Below, one piece after another: positions 47,551 through 58,628 of a stretch of 64,000 nt of DNA. Position numbers and translations under genes: made by a program. The DNA comes from Sarcophilus harrisii (lineage: Eukaryota; Chordata; Mammalia; Dasyuromorphia; Dasyuridae): contig NC_045426.1 in NCBI RefSeq assembly GCF_902635505.1, forward strand, positions 360,455,138 through 360,519,137. Reading direction: 5' to 3'. The first letter of the stretch is position 1, and every line of letters begins with the position of its first letter. The notes beneath the pieces are model-generated. The model ran no database searches. It worked only from the letters and a program-made list of their open reading frames with translations, and was not told where the DNA came from.

Positions 47551-48387
47551 GTTGTATTTAATCACATTTTCCAGTACCAAAGTTCATTACTGTGTTTAAT
47601 CTGTTTTTCTTTGTGTGTTATTCTTTTCTATATTACTGTAGTCATGTATATGATCATCCATGTTCTGCTTTTCCCTTTATTGATACTTTATAAAAGTAGA
47701 AAAGATATTTGGAAGGTTATCTAGAGCGTCAACAAAGGCCACAGTGCTAGATTGATAGAAGGGGATAGTTGGTTTTTAGAGAAAAGAGTTGTTTTACTTT
47801 ATATATTATTTGAAGTGACTGCAGAATATTCAAGTTATCTAGTTGGTAACTGGAATTCTGTGGTTCTTTTCAAACACCATGATAAATATTTGGTTGATTG
47901 ATTCTGACACTTGTTGGTGGGGAGGGGATGTTTTAGAGGTCTAAAATGTTACATTATCTTTTCTGGGATCCTTTTTACTTAACTGTTTTTGTTATCAGAA
48001 GAGGGTTGACAGTATTGGAAATGATTGTGGTATTTTTCTTAAAAGCATTAATTAAATTTTAAAAAGGACTTTTAAAAATGTGAGTTTTAGGATTATATAT
48101 AAAGTTTATCATAGAAATAAAAATCGCATTCATGGGAATGGATTAGATTTCAGAGGAAAGAAATGTTGCAAGAAGCCCCAGTAAGCAAAAGATATCCAGT
48201 ATAGATCTTACCTTGATGCTCTCACTGAACTCAAAATGTGTCCAGAATCAGTGTGATATTCTATTTTTCATCTTGACCTACAGAATTTCCTGGCTGTGAA
48301 GAAAGAAGATATCCTTGGTTGTAGATCTAAGATCCAAACCTTGGTAAACAATGCCTTGGAGTTGAGCACTAGGAATCCTTCAGTCTG

Positions 48388-48424
<37 letters not shown>

Positions 48425-48800
48425 CCTTTTCTCTTAATGTGTTTGAATAGCAAGTTGCTTTTTTACATTGGTTTGAACGCTTTTCAGTAACACTGTTAGA
48501 ACTAGATTAAAAAAAAGAGGAACCAAAAGTCAACTTACCATTTAATTTGATATATTTTACTGCTAACTTATGACAAAGTTCAATAGTGCAAAGACAAGGC
48601 ACCCTAATTTCTAAGCCCAATGTTTTTCCTGTACCACCAATTATATGCTGGGGAATACCTGTAATTTCAGCCCAAGGAATTTTTATTTTAATGGGCAAAA
48701 AAGAAACTACTGAAAGTTTCTGAAAGAAAAATTATGTAAACACCTAGGTAGTACTTGCTCCCTGATAGCCAAACCTAAAGGAGTTTAAACTCTATTAAGA
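47550..48800. other. No recognised gene or dispersed repeat
   Basis: Apparently single-copy, containing only the CA microsatellite at 48391. Confidence 0.45.
48391..48423 (+). repeat. (CA)n microsatellite
   Basis: About 16 uninterrupted CA units. Confidence 0.95.
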
Positions 48801-48809
48801 TATTAATTA

Positions 48810-48910
48810 ATGAATGGGAAAATTGTTACTAAGTACCAACCATTGTGCTTAGCATTTGGGATACAAACAGAAATGCAAAAGTAGTCTTCATTAATTTACA
48901 TTTTAAACAG
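48810..48910 (-). mobile_element. L2 3' end fragment
   Basis: GTTACTAAGTACCAACCATT, GTGCTTAGCATTTGGGATAC and CAGAAATGCAAAAGTAGTCT. Confidence 0.6.
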
Positions 48911-49249
48911 AAAGACTACCTAGGGGGAGTAGTGTGTGTTATGAAGGTGTCAGTTATTATCAGAACCCAATTCCTGCCTCATTAAATCACGTTAGACTTC
49001 AGTCTTGGGGTTACAGACTCAATTGCACAAGGAAGGGAGACAACAGGCGCTGGATTCCCAGGATAAATACCCATCAACAAATATTTATTTGTAGAATAAG
49101 TAGAAGTAGAATGAGGTAAGTATATAAAAAAAAAAAAAAGTGCTAGAAGGCATGATGTTCAGATTCATAAGCAGAAAGGACTAAAACAAAAACAGTAAGT
49201 TTTCACTAACTTCATACTCTAGGACTAAAAACATTCATAAAAATACTAG

Positions 49250-50079
49250 TTGTCAGACAATTTTCAGATGATGAAATTAAAGCCAACTATAGTCAAATGA
49301 AAAACTGCTCTAAAATCACTATTAGAGAAATGCAAATTAAAACAACTCTGAGGTACCATCTCACACCTCTCAGATTGGCTAAAATGACAGGAAAAGATGA
49401 TAAATGTTGGAGGGGATATGGAGAAACTGGGACACTAATACATTGTTGATGGAGTTGCAATCTAATCAACCATTCTGGAGAGCAATTTGGACTGTGCCCA
49501 AAGGGCTATCAAAATGTGCATACTTTTCGATCCAGCAGTGTCTCTCCTGGGTATGTACCCCCCAAGGAAATCATAAAGGAGGGAAAAGGACCCACATGTG
49601 CAAAAATGTTTGTAGCAGCTCTTTTTGTGGTAGCAAACAATTGGAAAAGGAGTATATGCCCATCAATTGGGGAATGGCTAAACAAGTTGTGGTATATGAA
49701 AGTAATGGAATATTACTGTTCTTTCAAAAGAGAACAGGCTTATTATAAGAAAGGCCTGGAAAGATTTACACGAACTGATATAAGCGAAACAAGCAGAACC
49801 CAGAAATACATTGTACACGTAACAGCAAGAATATACAATAGTCAACTATGAAAGATTTGGTTCTTATCAGTGGTTCAAGTGATCCAAGGCAATTCCAATA
49901 CACTGGATAGAAAATGCCATCTGCATCCAGAAAAAGAACTAGGGAGAATCAACACATGCTGTGTTCACATGTTTTTCTGTTTTTTTTTTTCCCTCTCCCA
50001 TAGTTTCTCCCCTTTGTTCAGATTTGTCTTTCCCAATATGATTCATAAAGCAATGTGTATTAAAAGCAAATTAATTTTT
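49250..50079 (+). mobile_element. L1 3' fragment, 830 bp, intact TSD
   Basis: ORF2 C-terminal half on the + strand (ATGCAAATTAAAACAACTCT; KGPTCAKMFVAALFVVANNW; PSIGEWLNKLWYMKVMEYYC), then an old-type 3' UTR. Exact TSD AAAAATACTAG at 49239-49249 and 50080-50090. Confidence 0.92.
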
Positions 50080-50192
50080 AAAAATACTAGAGTCAGTCAA
50101 ATGTTTCACAATATTACAAGAAGATTTAGTAGAGAAAAGCAATATTTCATTAAAAATTCTCTAGTTATGGATTTGGTGCACAAAAAAATTTT

Positions 50193-50705
50193 TTTAATTC
50201 AACATATGCATATATATTTATACTGATATTGTGCTGCACACAAAAAAAATCAAATCAAACCAGTAAAAAAAAAAAAGAGAGAACCAAAATAAAATGCAAA
50301 CAACAACAAAAAGAGTGAAAATACTATGTTGTCAACCACACTCAGCTCCCACAGTCCTCTCTCTGGGTATAGATGGCTCTCTTCATCACTGAACAATTGG
50401 AATTGGTTTGAATCATCTCACTGTTGAAGAGAGCCTCACCAATCAGAATTGATCATTGCATAATAATCTTGTTGTATAATGATCTCCTGGTTTTGCTCAT
50501 TTCATTTAGCATCAGTTCATGTAAATCTCTCCAGGACACTCTGAAATCCTGCTGGTCATTTCTTACAGAACAATAATATTTTATAACATTCATATACCAT
50601 AATTTATTCAGCCATTCTCCAATTGATGGGCATCCATTCAGTTTCCAGTTTCTTGCCACAACCCAAAAGGGTTGCAACAAACATTTTTGCAGATATGCAC
50701 AAAAA
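50193..50705 (-). mobile_element. L1 3' fragment, opposite orientation
   Basis: In reverse: a 3' UTR portion with CATATGCATATATATTTATA, then the ORF2 C-terminus (NWKLNGCPSIGEWLNKLWYM). It ends near 50705. Confidence 0.85.
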
Positions 50706-51099
50706 CTTTCAAGAAAAAAAAAAGGAATTCCAAACATCTATATGCAATCACTCACAAAAGTATTTTCTTAAAGTTGTTTGATAAACAATGTTTAATATAC
50801 TAATTTTATAATCAATTAGGAATGCTCATGAGTTGGTTTATTTATGGCACTAATAATCAAATAAGAATGTAGTAATGATACATGAAAATGCATTTTTCAT
50901 TTGGGACTAAAATACCAGATTATATTGATTACACTAAAATTCTGATAAACTTTTTTTTTTTTTTAATATCCATTATATATGTCAAGAAAATGAAACTTTT
51001 TTATCCTTTATCCCTGTGAGGCCTCTTGGGAACATCTATTCTCAAAGTCTCCCTCTTTCCTCTTTCTATCCCCTTTCTTCCCCCATAAAAAAAGTCTGA

Positions 51100-52370
51100 C
51101 AGGATTTCCTTGTTCCAATGTAGAAGAAAATGGTAACAGGCAACTTTTGTTTGGTTGTAGGAAGAACTCCCCAATGCCGAAGTGATGCTAAATAAATAAC
51201 AGATGAATCAGGCAAGGGGAAGCAGTTATGCTAAAGAGTCTGGAGGTCCTGAACCCTAAACTTCTAGTTCTCAACACTGATGGAATTTCCCCTGGAACAC
51301 CCTGGGAGTTGCCATAATGTTTTATTTAGTTTACTTCCTTAAACACATTTATGTTTCAGGAACTTTTCAGATTTAAGTCAGGGTTATAAATTAATTTGAG
51401 ATAACAAATTCTATTGTAGAGGTAAAACAACAGATTCTCTAAATACCTATGTAAAATACACTCGGCTTATTTATCAGTATTTTAATTATTTAATCTAGTC
51501 TGCATATGCAGAATAATTACTACCTATATTTTCTTAAGGCACCAAATATTTAGTTGCGTGATATCACTTAAATTTCGAAGTGAATAAAAAAGGATTAAAA
51601 AAAGGGGGTGAGGTAAATCAATAAATATTTATACCATATGTAGGGGGAGAGGAGTGATAGCTTTTAAAAAATGACATAACACATCACCCTAGGGTTAAAA
51701 ACAAAAACAAAAAACAAAAAATCACTTCTTCATTAAAGAATTAGTTGGCAGCCCAATATCACGTACAGCACTATAACTTGAGGTCCAAGGAAAGCACAAT
51801 TGAAGCAGCACAAATAGACTTGTGGGGTAGAGAGCAACCTAAAAAATTCTTAAGAGTTTGGTTTTGTTTGGGGGAGAAGTTAAGGGGTAGAACTATCAAA
51901 GCAAACGCAAACCTTCCCAAAAAGTTAAGAAATTGAAAGAGTAAGTGATAAAGTACAGAGCAAAGAACATACCGGATGTAGGGGGTGGGATCAGACAAAG
52001 GAGGGTGTGAGGAAGGGGAGAGCAAGGGGTTCAGCAGACCTTGGTGCAAAACCTAACTTGTGTGGATGTAGCTAGTCGTCTGTGATTCTTGTTCTGGGAT
52101 CTGGGAATTAAAAGAAGAAAATTTGTAATAACTGTATTCAAATACACTTGGTTTCCTTTGAAATCCAGTATATTTTATTTTGTTCACTTTAAAACAGCAT
52201 TCTATAAAGGAGAGTCCACTAGTAGCACAGAAAAAGTTAACTGCTTTAAGGGCTAAGGGTTGTTCCCTCATCTATAAAGTAAGTGAAGTGGGCTGGTTTG
52301 GCTTTTTCCCAACTCTAAGCGCTACGATCCCATTTCTCTATTATTAAAGGCTCTGGAAAGCTGCGAAGTG
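51100..52370. other. Upstream flank of MEX3C, no repeat or gene recognised
   Basis: The stretch is AT-rich and apparently single-copy. ORFs of up to about 90 codons have no recognisable product. Distal promoter elements are possible but none can be named. Confidence 0.5.
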
Positions 52371-53032
52371 CTCGGTCCGGGGACGGGAACTGACCCAGCA
52401 TCTCCTCCCGGCTGCCACGGCGAGCGCAGGGGACACCGCGGCCTGCGAGGCCCGGGAGCAGCTCACCGGTACAGCCCGCCAAGGCGCCCTCCCACGGAGC
52501 CAAACCCGGGGAGAAAGGGAAGAGGAAACTTTGGGAAAGAAGGGGCCTCGCACCTCGGAGGATTAAGATAGCCCGGAGGTTCTCTCCGAGTTGAAGCCCG
52601 GGAGTGTCCGGTACCCAGGGACCTATGCCGGAGCACCATGACCAGCCCAGCGTGGGAGGGCCCGCATCCGGAGCTCCCCGAATCCCGCCTCCCGGCTCAC
52701 TCCGTCTCCGCCAGGCGGGGAAATCCCGCCGCAACTGCCCGCCCCAAAGCGATAGGCTACCGGAGAGCCCAGGATCCCCTCAGTGGGGAAAGCCGCCGCC
52801 TCGGCTCTCGCCAGGGAAGCCCCACCCTCTCTCTAAGGGCCCCGCCCAAGCCCCCTCGGCGCCCTAAGGCGAGTCGACCCCACCTGACCTGCGCGTGTGA
52901 GAGGCGTGGGAAGAGGAGCAAACCCGACCCGCCCGCCCCTAGTTCAGGAAGCCCCTTCCCCTTCCCCTCCCCGCCACCCCGGCGACAGAGGGGACACTTC
53001 GTCCCTCCTCCTTTCCCCGCCCACGCCCGCTA

Positions 53033-53051
53033 ACGTCACAAAGAGTGACGT
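53033..53051. promoter_or_regulatory. Inverted pair of CRE half-sites
   Basis: ACGTCA (53033-53038) and TGACGT (53046-53051) are exact reverse complements separated by 7 bp. Each is a CREB/ATF half-site. The pair lies about 650 bp upstream of the ATG, inside the CpG island. Confidence 0.5.
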
Positions 53052-53178
53052 GGAGGGAGAACAATCACAATCTTTCTCCCTATCTTAGTCGGGGGTGGAG
53101 GGCGGGGCAAGGGGAGAGAGCGGAAGGAGAAGGGTTCGGCCTTCTCGTCGAAACCCAGCCGTCCAATCAGTGAGCCCA

Positions 53179-53229
53179 GGGCGGGAAGGGGGTGGGGCCC
53201 CAAAAGGGGGGGTGGGGGTGGGGCAAGGG
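53179..53229 (+). promoter_or_regulatory. Two adjacent G-quadruplex motifs in the promoter
   Basis: Four G-runs of 3, 3, 5 and 4 with 1-2 base loops lie at 53179-53197. A second cluster with runs of 7, 5, 4 and 3 lies at 53206-53229. Both are on the coding strand between the two CCAAT boxes. Confidence 0.5.
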
Positions 53230-53361
53230 ACAGGGTAAGGTTCTCCGGGCGGTGGGCGGGCGGCCGGCGCTTGAAAGCGGCCAATCAGCGCGCGCCGGCT
53301 TCATTCGGAGGGAGGCGTGGGGCGTCGCCTCCGCCGCGCGCGCCGGGGGCTGGTTGGGGCC

Positions 53362-53382
53362 ATGAAACAAAAGAAACCCTGA
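53362..53382 (+). promoter_or_regulatory. Possible upstream ORF 1 (MKQKKP)
   Basis: A six-codon ORF, ATG to TGA, lies 318 bp before the MEX3C ATG. It has G at -3 (gccATGa). It would act only if transcription starts upstream of 53362, which is not known. Confidence 0.3.
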
Positions 53383-53615
53383 GAGAGGAGCCGCAGCCGC
53401 TGCCGCCGCCCGCCTGCCCGCCCGCCCGCCGGCTACTGCCCCCACCCCCAGCCACCCCGCCTTCTCCTTCCCTCTCCTGTCCTTCCCTGCTACCGTCCCT
53501 CCTCCTCCTCCTCCTCCTCCGGTCCCCGAGCGGTGCGGACGCTCTCCGGCCGCCGCTGCCGGCTCCCCTGAGAAAAGGTGTTTGCGCTTTAAGCAGGGCC
53601 CGGGCCCGGTCGGTC

Positions 53616-53642
53616 ATGGGGCTCGCCGCCCGCCTCGCCTGA
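53616..53642 (+). promoter_or_regulatory. Upstream ORF 2 in the MEX3C 5' UTR (MGLAARLA)
   Basis: ATG at 53616 with G at +4, eight codons, TGA at 53640-53642, leaving 58 nt to the main ATG. It does not overlap the coding region. By general translation rules it could reduce initiation at MEX3C or allow reinitiation. Confidence 0.5.
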
Positions 53643-53677
53643 CACGGTCTCCCGCCGCCGCCATTGACAGCGCGCTG

Positions 53678-53700
53678 CTGCCGCCGCCGCCGCCGCCGCG
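53678..53700 (+). repeat. (CCG)n run abutting the MEX3C start codon
   Basis: A run of GCC/CCG triplets directly precedes the ATG. Similar triplet runs recur inside the exon as the Pro and Ala tracts. Confidence 0.75.
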
Positions 53701-54481
53701 ATGCCGAGCGGCAGCTCCGCGGCCCTGGCCCTGGCGGCGGCCCCGGCCCCCCTGCCGCAGCCTCAGCCGCCGCCCCCGCCTCCCCCCCCGCCGCTACCGC
53801 CGCCGCCCCCCGGAGGTCCGGAGCCCGAGCGGGACGGGCTCCTGCTGCGGGAGCGCCTGGCCGCGCTAGGCCTCGACGACCCTCGCCAGGCGGACACCAC
53901 CGACCCGTCGCTCCGGGCCGCGGTGGCGGCGGCTCAAGCTCAGGCCCGGAGGATGGTGGGGCTGTCCCCGGAGGAGCGGGCTCACCCCGGCCGGCCCGGG
54001 GCCCCGGAGACGGCGGAGCTGGAGCTGGAGCTAGAGGAGGAGGAGGAAGCAGAGGTGGACGGGGACCTGCTGGAGGAGGAGGAGCTGGAAGAGGAGGACG
54101 AGGAGGAGGAGGACCAGGACCGGCCGCCGCTGCTGCTGCTTTCGCCGCCCGCCGCCGCCGCCTCCCAAAGCCATCCAATTTCGGGCGGGTCCCTGGGCTC
54201 GGTGCTGCTCCCTGCCCCAGGCTTCGACGCTCGGGAGGCGGCGGCGGCGGCGGCGGCGGCCGGGGTGCTGTACGGAGGGGACGATCCCCAAGGCATGATG
54301 GCGGCGATGCTGTCCCACGCCTACGGCCCCGGCGGCTGCGGGGGGGCGGCGGCCGCAGCGGCGGCAGCGGCCGCGCTGAACGGGGAGCAGGCGGCTCTCC
54401 TCCGGAGAAAGAGCGTCAACACCACTGAGTGCGTCCCGGTGCCCAGCTCCGAGCACGTCGCCGAGATCGTCGGTCGCCAGG
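53701..54481 (+). CDS. MEX3C: MEX3C first coding exon (RNA-binding KH/RING E3 ubiquitin ligase), 5' part only
   Basis: The exon codes for 260 complete residues plus the first base of codon 261. The N-terminus [20 protein letters not shown] and the segment [20 protein letters not shown] match vertebrate MEX3C as I recall it. In order: a Pro run (21-37), the stretch [15 protein letters not shown] (46-60), an acidic tract (about 103-140, almost all Glu/Asp/Leu), LLLLSPP (144-150), Ala runs (180-187 and 216-225), and from about 239 the start of KH domain 1. The last four residues, GRQG, are the RNA-binding GXXG loop, and the exon ends inside the codon of its final Gly. The start ATG is the family start, with G at -3. 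Family knowledge: MEX3 proteins bind 3' UTR elements through two KH domains, shuttle between nucleus and cytoplasm, and ubiquitinate through a C-terminal RING; MEX3C has been linked to MHC-I mRNA decay and RIG-I signalling. The second exon (rest of KH1, KH2, RING) is outside the window. Confidence 0.97.
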
Positions 54482-54750
54482 GTGAGTAGCGGCCGGGCCA
54501 CCGGGGCGGGGTGGGGACAAAGGAGCGGGGAGCCGGGCGGGCGTGGCGAAGAGGAGGAGAAACGCTCGGGGGCCTCCCCCCTCCGAGATCCGCCGGCTCC
54601 CCCCAGAGCTTTCGGGGACGGGGAGGGTGCTCAGGTCGGGGCGCTCCGGGCTAAGATGCTCGCCTGGCCGGGGGTTTGGAGAGGAGGGGGACTTTGGGTT
54701 TAGAATGCAGATACCCCTTTTATGTTGCTTCTGCTAAAAGATATTCAACT

Positions 54751-54769
54751 CCCCCCCCCCCCCCCCCCC
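54751..54769 (+). repeat. (C)19 homopolymer at the intron start
   Basis: Nineteen consecutive C bases, 270 bp past the splice donor. It is prone to length variation and sequencing error. Confidence 0.9.
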
Positions 54770-57290
54770 TTCCGGGAAAGCGGGATGAGTTACAACTTTG
54801 CATGTCCGTGATCGGAGGTGGTAAAAGGCCGGTTAGGTGGGAAGTGGACGCGCGGATTCGGGGAAGAGTCCGACGTGCAGATGACTGAGGTTTCCCTGAA
54901 CTTCCTCGTGAAAGACCGAGCTTCACTTTTTCAGTGTTCTTTACGTAGTCTCTGCTGGCTGGGGCTTGAAAAAGCAGACGGTACGGAACGAGTTAACTTT
55001 GAGATGAAGGCAATGTTGGTGGGATACATTTTTCCCTTTTCTTCTGAAACTTGCTATTTGAGGAATTACCTCTTCCCAGATGATCTGTACAGGATACTTA
55101 AGTATGTTTCCAAAGTGCTTCGTGCAGATACACAATATCTTGGTTTGTTGTTTGTTTTTTTTGAGAACACGATTAAATATGCCTATAATGGCAACTGTAA
55201 CAGATGCACTCCAGTTAACAAGAGGTTCATAAATGTGTGTATTTAAACAGAATTCTGTAAATTCTCCTTTTGCCTTCACCTCAGTACTTCACACAAACTC
55301 CTCCCACATTGTTCAAACAAAGAACCTATGTCTCACATTCCAGGAGTAGATTTGTGAAGGTAGAGGGAATGTAAGGCCTTGTGCACTTCAAAATTATGCA
55401 TCTTTTTGGCAAAGAGCAGATGCTATTTGTGTAGCCTGTATGAACTGAAGAAATAGAAGTTATCCAGAGGCGCCTATCAGAGTTGGCTACATTTTTAACT
55501 AGGTGGATCTTTCGCCTTACCCACTTTTCTTGCTCTGCCTGGCTGACAGCATTGTTGGGGTCAAATGAAAAGAGATGGTGGCGCTGCAGCCCAAATGAGC
55601 TCATCTTTCCCAAGTGGTCTAAAGTACACATAAATAAGAGGTCTATTAAAATGGTGGCTTCAGATGTCAGGATTTTCTCACTTCATTCCTTTAGGATTTT
55701 AAAAGGAAAAATCATGAAATTTATAGCGATTAGGTGGGTCATTGCAAGCTTCCCTGTGATGTGGTACCATTTAGAGTTAAACTGAAAAGGAGTCCTACAG
55801 TTTTAGATTAACCAATGAGATTCTTTATTTGAAAATACTAGTCAATGATATTCCAACCCTTCTTTTTACAAAGGAGGAAACTTGAGATTTGAAGTGCCTT
55901 GTTTCTGTGTAAATTGGCAAAATCTAGATTTTTCAACCCAAAATTCACTACACTAAGGCTTTTTGTATGAAAAATTTAACATGAGGGATTGTGCTTTATT
56001 CTCAAGATTTCTGAGATGGGGGGGGAGGCTGAGAAGGAGGAAAGGAGGAACTGGGAACAATTTAGTTTCTATCCTCAGACCTTATAAAATCTATGTGAAA
56101 GAATCCATGTACTTAAATTACTACAATACAAAGCAGTATATCAGTATAAAATGGTTAGCCAGAATGGAATGAGATTTTTGAGGTAAGTTTTTAGTCAATT
56201 CACTATTGCTAAGGGTGGTGGTAGTCCCACTAGAATGTGACCTGAGTCTTAAAGGATGAGGAAAGATTTTTATATTTGGAGATAAGACAAAACAAAGATG
56301 TGAGCACATATGGCAAGAAGATGTGAAAGAATTGCAGGGTTTAATGAATATAGATATAGTTCACTTTAACTGTAAAGTAGTGCTCTTAAATCAGTTACTA
56401 ATAGCTAAAGCTGGAGAAGAAGGGTAAATGCAACTGAATCATGCAACTGTCTAGATGAAGTGGGGACATTTATTATTATACAATTCCTATTAAGCAGTGG
56501 ACTAAGTGCTATTTTTTCAGGATATTAGTTTGAAAGTTTTGAACAGCAGTACACTTTTTTTAAGTTTTAATAGTTGATCTCATTGACTTTCCCCTTTGTT
56601 TTAAAATATTATAAAGTTGACACTAATCAGGTTTTCATTCACAGTACTATCTAAAACCTATAAACCAAACAAACCGGAATCATTAAACCAGACTTCTCAT
56701 GAGATTGAAGCTCTGTTTTGCCTCCTTTTGGGTGACAGGGTGAACAAAATTTCCAAATCAAAAGTACAGACTATAAAATTCATGGTTTGATAAAGGAATG
56801 AATACTACAATTTCAAAGTTATTGTTGAAAATTGGAGAGTGCTCCTTTCTTTAAATCTTTTTCTGGAGTATATAGTAATCAAAGCTATGGTGTTATTAAC
56901 TAGGAAACAACATCATGTCTTCGGATGTAGATACAGTTTAAACTAAGTACTTGTAGTTTAATTATTTTTCCACTTAATATTGTCACACCTTTGGGGGAAA
57001 TGGTAAATTTCATAGTATCAGATATCTCATTTTAGAGCAGAGATTCATTTCCCTTCTCATAGTTTATACCATTCCATTGGCATGGGCCTAATTTGGTGTT
57101 TTGTCAATGACAAGCTCCAGTAACAAAAGTATTTCTTACTAGAGGAGAAGATCTATAATGCTTTTCAAAAACATATTAACTTTGAACATTGTAGCAAACT
57201 ATGGCTTTTAAGCCAGATCTGGCAAATCTGAGCTAAGGGTGGTTTTTACCTTTACCAACCACTGCCCTCTAGGGTTTATAACAATCACCT
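54770..57290. other. Intron 1, largely single-copy
   Basis: A weak reverse SINE-like piece at about 55855-55950 (TTTACAAAGGAGGAAACTTG) is the only repeat suspected. No exon candidate with recognisable content. Confidence 0.45.
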
Positions 57291-57296
57291 AATTTC

Positions 57297-57475
57297 ATAA
57301 GATCATAGATTTAATCTAGATGGCATTGAGTCCAGCCAGCCTTCTCCTTTCACAAAAAGGCTGAAGTGGATTTCTTGCCTAAGGGATCATTAGCCCAGTG
57401 GAATTTGAACTCAAATCTTCCAGACTCTCAAATTCAAGGTTTTGTCTAATATCTCTCTATTTTTAAGTGACTAGA
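57297..57475 (-). mobile_element. MIR-core SINE, degraded
   Basis: AAGATCATAGATTTAATCTA, GAATTTGAACTCAAATCTTC and ATTCAAGGTTTTGTCTAATA in reverse-SINE order. Confidence 0.6.
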
Positions 57476-57479
57476 GCTA

Positions 57480-58145
57480 GCTTATTTGTTCTATTCTTGG
57501 AGATTGTTTTAATAGAAAAGAAATTTTGTCCTAAAGAGTATATATTCCTGCCATTTATTAATTACCAGAAGTCACCATGCTATTTGACATTGCTTAATTG
57601 CTTCTGCAAATTATGTCACAAATCGAGACATTTATGACTTCAATTAAGAAAGAGGTAGTAGAATGAAATGATAAAGAGACTTTCCATGTCTATTAGTGTC
57701 TTTGAAAAATTTAAAAAGAAAAACAAAACTTACCTCAACAGTATATGGGTGTTTGTAAATGTTTAATTGGTTTGGGAGCATTTGGGTTTTTTTCTCTCAT
57801 TTTGAAATGAAAAGTAATATGGACTGTAATTAAAAGAGAGGGTAGGACTCTTATTAAATGTATAAAGGCTCTGAAATTGATTTATGAAAAAAATGTCATG
57901 GTACTTTAGTAAACTGCCCCTCTAAAATTAGTAAAATTTGTAGGCTCTTGTTAAGTATTAGTTAAACTTAAGAGTTAGTTTGACTTAAAGAGATTGTCCC
58001 TTATGCCAGTGTTCCCTTTCTTTCCTCAAATTAGGCTGATTACTTACACTACCATCCCTTATGCTTGCAGAGGGAGTTGCTGGTTTTGTTTTTGCATCCT
58101 GAATCCCTAACACTTAATCCTGTTTGTTGGATTTTGGACTATCAT
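57480..58145. other. Intron 1, no recognised repeat
   Basis: AT-rich single-copy stretch; candidate for conserved non-coding sequence but without direct evidence. Confidence 0.4.
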
Positions 58146-58146
58146 G

Positions 58147-58610
58147 AACAAGCATTTATTAAACTCCTAATTATGTATCAGATACTGTAATTTTTAAGAG
58201 AAGACCCTAGCAGCTGGAGAAAGTGGAAAAACTATGGGTGTTGAGTGAAGCCAGGGAAACTGAGGCAAGGGTTTTTTAAGCATGAGGAATAGCCATTACA
58301 AAATCATGGAAAAAAGGTAGAATAAAATGTTCTAGGAACAGCAAGTAGACCACTGTAGTTGGGTCATAATGTGTGGAGGGGGGTGTAAAGTGTTAAAAGA
58401 GAAAAGTAGCATGTTATGAATGGTAGGCAGGATTTTATGTTGGATCCAGTAGGATGCCATTGTAATTTTCTGGGTAGAGAGTAATATGGACAGTCAAATC
58501 TAATCATTTGATCAGGGAGATACAAAACTGACTGTAAGAGGACAAGTGGTAAAATTATCAACAGTAGATTTCAATTGTCAAGTAATGTTAAAATAATGGT
58601 GGTTGTTTTA
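58147..58610 (-). mobile_element. L2 LINE fragment
   Basis: ACAAGCATTTATTAAACTCC, TCTAGGAACAGCAAGTAGAC, ATGTGTGGAGGGGGGTGTAA and AGAGAGTAATATGGACAGTC follow antisense L2 order. Confidence 0.7.
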
Positions 58611-58628
58611 TCACTTAGTAAGTCAAGG

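Larger units (their letters stand above)
53020..53370 (+). promoter_or_regulatory. MEX3C: Putative MEX3C core and proximal promoter, TATA-less
   Basis: Two CCAATCAG boxes (CCAAT at 53163-53167 and 53281-53285) fit NF-Y sites. A GC box GGGCGGGGC lies at 53100-53108 and further GGGCGG matches near 53255. CRE half-sites lie at 53033-53038 and 53046-53051. No TATA box was seen. The transcription start is inferred to lie within roughly 53290-53600; it cannot be fixed from sequence. Confidence 0.6.
52370..54680. promoter_or_regulatory. MEX3C: CpG island covering the MEX3C promoter and first exon
   Basis: Base composition changes abruptly from AT-rich repeat DNA to GC-rich, CpG-dense sequence near 52370 and reverts after about 54680. 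The island spans the putative promoter, the 5' UTR and the whole first coding exon. It contains no recognisable transposable element. Confidence 0.9.

Noticed and set aside
52315-52734. 139-codon minus-strand ORF in the CpG island, possible divergent gene
   Set aside because: Absence of stops is expected in GC-rich DNA; no domain and no promoter signal specific to it.
52604-53088. Overlapping + strand ORFs of 63-131 codons upstream of MEX3C
   Set aside because: They overlap each other in different frames, are Pro/Arg/Ser-rich and lie upstream of the inferred promoter.
53285-54178. 297-codon ORF on the minus strand opposite MEX3C exon 1
   Set aside because: Its Pro/Ala/Arg/Gly-rich translation is what GC-rich triplet-biased DNA gives on the antisense strand; no domain is recognisable.
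53664-54428. 254-codon ORF overlapping MEX3C in another frame
   Set aside because: Its Gly/Arg/Ala-rich content reflects the frame shift of GCG, GAG and CCG codons; no sign of selection for it.
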